From Bordetella parapertussis (lineage in GTDB: Bacteria > Pseudomonadota > Gammaproteobacteria > Burkholderiales > Burkholderiaceae_B), in assembly GCA_945868195.1 (NCBI GenBank), contig CAMBLP010000091.1:1-8349 (forward strand): a stretch of DNA of 8,349 bases. Direction: 5' to 3'. The position numbers and the translations under genes are program-made. Shown in pieces: positions 6,348 to 8,349 of the stretch (positions are counted from its first letter, which is position 1; every line of letters starts with the position of its first letter). The notes under the pieces were generated by a model that was not told the origin of the DNA, made no database searches, and was given only the letters and a program-made list of their open reading frames with translations.

Positions 6348-7988
6348 ATGCAGAGTATTGCCAACCTCAATATTGATACGTGTCACTATCAGGCTGTTCG
6401 TCAGGCATTGTTGGATAAAAGCGAAATCGCTTTTTTGGATGTGCGCGAAGAAGATCCGCATGCCCAGTCACATCCTTTATTTGCAGCCAATCTTCCTTTG
6501 TCACGTGTCGAGCTTGATGCCTACAGCAAGTTACCGCGCCGTGATACTTGGCTTGTGACACTCGATGAGGGCGATGTGCCGCTCGACCATTCGGATGCGA
6601 TGCGGGCGGCGCAAAAATTGGCGAGTCTTGGCTACACCCGCGTGAGTGTTTTTGCCGGAGGCGTGCGTGCCTGGGCCGCTGCAGGGGGAGAGCTCTTTAA
6701 AGATGTCAATGTGCCGAGCAAGTCCTTTGGCGAGTTGGTCGAAGCGCGACAGCACACACCCTCTCTGTCCGCGCAGGAAGTCAAAGCGTTGATCGATGAG
6801 AAAGCCGATGTGGTGATCGTGGATGCACGACGGTTTGACGAATACAACACGATGAGCATTCCTACTGCAATTAGCTGCCCAGGCGCTGAGCTGGTGCTGC
6901 GGATCGCCGAGTTGGCTCCGCGCCCCGAGACGCGCGTGATTGTGAATTGCGCTGGTCGTACGCGCAGTATTATCGGCACACAGTCCTTAATCAATGCGGG
7001 CATCCCCAACCAGGTTTCTGCCTTGCGTAATGGCACGATTGGCTGGACGCTTGCCGAGCAAGTCTTGGATAAAGGACAAACCAGAAAGTTTCCCGAAGTC
7101 TCGCAGGTCACGATAAACAGTGCGGCCGAGCGTGCGCGACGTGTCGCCGATCGCGCGGGTGTCAAACGCGCAACGCTTGATCAGATACAAGACTGGCGCA
7201 CTCAGACGGGACGCACGACTTATTTTTTTGATACTCGTAATCCCGAAGAGTTTGTAGCGGGCCATCTAACAGGCTTTCGCTCGACGCCGGGTGGTCAGTT
7301 GGTACAAGAAACTGAGATGGTTGCACCTGTTCGCGGTGCTAGATTGGTACTGGCTGATTCTGATGGTGTTCGCGCCAATATGACCGCCTCTTGGCTCGCA
7401 CAGATGGCATGGGATGTTTATGTCTTGGATGGTGCTGATGCGCACGCTTTTAGCGTCAAGGGTGTTTGGCAGCCTGAGCTGCCAACACTCCCGCAGGTCC
7501 CCACTATTGTTTGTGAGCGCTTGGCTGCACACCTGGATGAGGCGACTTCGGGATCGGACACAATCGTGGTCGATCTGGGACGTCATGCCCAATACGTACA
7601 AGCGCACATTCCTGGTGCGCGTTATGTGTTGCGTTCCCAATTTAAAGAAGCCGTGATGCGGTTGCCGAAGGCCTCGCGCTATGTGTTGACCTGTCCAGAT
7701 GGTGCGATGGCACGGTTTGCATACGAGGAGTTTTCCCAAGCGCTGCGTCATGCGCAAGTTGATGCTGAAGTGCTCGTCTTGGAGGGCGGCACGCAGGCAT
7801 GGCGCGAAGCGAGTCTCGCGCTAGAAAAAGGACCGACGCATTTGGTGTCACCCGCGCTCGATCGGTACAAACGGCCGTATGAGGGGACTGACAATGCCCG
7901 TGAAGCGATGCAGGGCTATCTCGACTGGGAGTTCGGCTTAGTCGAACAGCTCGGGCGAGACGGCACGCATCACTTTTGGGTGCTTTAA
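6348..7988 (+). CDS. Four-domain rhodanese-like sulfurtransferase
   Basis: This 546-residue protein has four rhodanese domains in tandem, at about 9-116, 138-240, 275-375 and 386-492. Each opens with the hydrophobic-D-x-R type strand (F-L-D-V-R 29-33; V-V-D-A-R equivalent 157-161; F-F-D-T-R 293-297; V-V-D-L-G 407-411). Domains 1 and 4 show the G-G-x-x-A-W ending. Domain 2 has the active-site loop C-A-G-R-T-R (Cys201) and domain 4 has C-P-D-G-A-M-A-R (Cys449). The matching loops of domain 1 (L-D-E-G-D, 72-76) and domain 3 (A-D-S-D-G, 336-340) lack Cys and are probably structural. Rhodaneses move sulfane sulfur to acceptors such as sulfite, cyanide or protein thiols through a Cys persulfide. 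Beside a thiol dioxygenase, a role in handling sulfite or persulfide sulfur is likely but inferred. An in-frame TTG at 6333 would extend it by five residues into the upstream gene without a ribosome-binding site. ATG 6348, with GGA about 10 nt upstream, is preferred. Confidence 0.9.
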   Translation: MQSIANLNIDTCHYQAVRQALLDKSEIAFLDVREEDPHAQSHPLFAANLPLSRVELDAYSKLPRRDTWLVTLDEGDVPLDHSDAMRAAQKLASLGYTRVSVFAGGVRAWAAAGGELFKDVNVPSKSFGELVEARQHTPSLSAQEVKALIDEKADVVIVDARRFDEYNTMSIPTAISCPGAELVLRIAELAPRPETRVIVNCAGRTRSIIGTQSLINAGIPNQVSALRNGTIGWTLAEQVLDKGQTRKFPEVSQVTINSAAERARRVADRAGVKRATLDQIQDWRTQTGRTTYFFDTRNPEEFVAGHLTGFRSTPGGQLVQETEMVAPVRGARLVLADSDGVRANMTASWLAQMAWDVYVLDGADAHAFSVKGVWQPELPTLPQVPTIVCERLAAHLDEATSGSDTIVVDLGRHAQYVQAHIPGARYVLRSQFKEAVMRLPKASRYVLTCPDGAMARFAYEEFSQALRHAQVDAEVLVLEGGTQAWREASLALEKGPTHLVSPALDRYKRPYEGTDNAREAMQGYLDWEFGLVEQLGRDGTHHFWVL

Positions 7989-8016
7989 ATTACAGTGATG
8001 TCACGCAAATTTAAAG
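7983..8016. terminator. Inverted repeat spanning the convergent gene ends, possible bidirectional terminator
   Basis: CTTTAAATT (7983-7991) and AATTTAAAG (8008-8016) form a perfect 9-bp stem. A 3x3 mismatched loop and an inner GTGA-TG-TCAC stem (7995-8004) lie inside it. The TAA of the rhodanese gene (7986-7988) and the TAA of the facing nucleosidase gene (8013-8011) are both within the outer arms. Position favours a shared 3'-end structure. The outer stem is almost all A-T and neither side has a clear U-run, so it is weak for an intrinsic terminator. Confidence 0.4.
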
Positions 8017-8349
8017 TTGTCGTAATTGATCTAAAAAAAGTGCTTCGCCATGGTTGATTTTCTCGTGCCACACCTGACCTGACTCTTCGTTCGTAAAGTC
8101 AGTCACATATTTGTAAGAGAGCCACGGCAGTCCGTGCGCATGGGCGACCGTGGCGATCGCGTAGAGCTCCATATCCACCACGTGGATACCTTGCTCTTGG
8201 AGCCAGGGATCTTTTGTGGTCACAAAGCTATCGCCTGTGCCGCAAGTATGCGTGCCTTGGTGCGAAAAATATTCGTATGGACGTTCACAAAAGGGGACAC
8301 GTCCACGAGGCGAGAGTGGCTCGGCGATCATGTCACGTTGCACCACGCG
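8011..8349 (-). CDS. MTA/SAH nucleosidase-like protein (PNP/UDP phosphorylase family), 3' part only
   Basis: The frame is open from the window edge to the TAA at 8013-8011, giving 112 C-terminal residues; the true start lies outside. Signatures of 5'-methylthioadenosine/S-adenosylhomocysteine nucleosidases are visible. C-G-T-G-D-S-F-V resembles the T-G-D-x-F strand. V-V-D-M-E-L-Y-A-I-A carries the Met-Glu pair that contacts the ribose. Y-K-Y-V-T-D-F-T-N contains the Asp used as catalytic acid in the family. Such enzymes cleave adenine from MTA or SAH in methionine recycling. A GTG at 8346-8344 is in frame, but it sits directly before V-Q-R-D, which looks like internal family sequence, so I do not take it as the start. 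The gene converges on the rhodanese gene with 22 bp between stops. Futalosine hydrolase, AMP nucleosidase or another purine nucleosidase cannot be excluded without the N-terminal half. Confidence 0.8.
   Translation of the reverse strand, partial: RVVQRDMIAEPLSPRGRVPFCERPYEYFSHQGTHTCGTGDSFVTTKDPWLQEQGIHVVDMELYAIATVAHAHGLPWLSYKYVTDFTNEESGQVWHEKINHGEALFLDQLRQL

Noticed and set aside
6632..7165. Open reading frame of 177 codons on the minus strand
   Set aside because: It lies wholly inside the rhodanese gene on the opposite strand, shows no recognisable motif or ribosome-binding site, and is the usual mirror of a coding frame.
7266..7757. Open reading frame of 163 codons on the minus strand
   Set aside because: Fully antisense to rhodanese domains 3 and 4; rich in Arg, His, Cys and Gln with no domain pattern.
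8344..8346. GTG as the start of the nucleosidase-like gene
   Set aside because: The frame stays open to the window edge and V-Q-R-D following the GTG resembles internal sequence of the family; essential N-terminal parts are missing, so the start is outside.
1..8349. CRISPR arrays, tRNA or rRNA genes, insertion sequences, integrases and riboswitches
   Set aside because: No regularly spaced repeats, transposase or integrase motifs, cloverleaf-like segments or known aptamer patterns were seen; nearly all sequence is accounted for by long intact genes.

Overview
The window looks like ordinary chromosomal sequence from a Gram-negative proteobacterium. A tripartite RND efflux operon implies an outer membrane. 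A Gln-type thiol dioxygenase followed by a four-domain rhodanese is an arrangement I associate with Betaproteobacteria, especially Burkholderiales and Alcaligenaceae. That taxonomic guess is inference: there is no rRNA or marker gene, and G+C is roughly half by eye. Coding density is high. I see no tRNA, rRNA, insertion sequence, CRISPR array, phage gene or frameshift.

Left part (1-4590, minus strand): an efflux operon read right to left. It holds an RND inner-membrane pump (1231-4425), a membrane-anchored periplasmic adaptor (32-1234) that overlaps the pump by 4 bp, and at the window edge the first 8-9 codons of a third gene that is probably the outer-membrane channel. The 165-bp leader (4426-4590) carries a small dyad, short repeats and a possible -10 box. 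The pump keeps the TM4 Asp pair of the proton relay but has Ala where AcrB has the TM10 Lys. It also carries an Ala/Asn/Thr-rich stretch.

Middle (4591-5769): a complete nitronate monooxygenase-family flavoenzyme on the minus strand. A 138-bp divergent intergenic region with two short dyads separates it from the next operon.

Right part (5770-8349): a plus-strand pair. The first gene is a cupin thiol dioxygenase with the Gln substrate-pocket signature of 3-mercaptopropionate dioxygenases. The second, starting 5 bp after its stop, is a 546-residue protein of four rhodanese domains, of which only domains 2 and 4 keep a cysteine in the active-site loop. The pair probably oxidises a small thiol to a sulfinate and handles the released or bound sulfur. 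Converging on it is the 3' part of an MTA/SAH nucleosidase-like gene. The 22-bp gap and both stop codons lie inside one AT-rich inverted repeat that could act as a shared 3'-end structure.

I found no convincing undescribed system. The points most worth a second look are the TM10 Lys replacement in the pump, the alternating intact and degenerate rhodanese domains beside a Gln-type thiol dioxygenase, and the inverted repeat that contains both stop codons.
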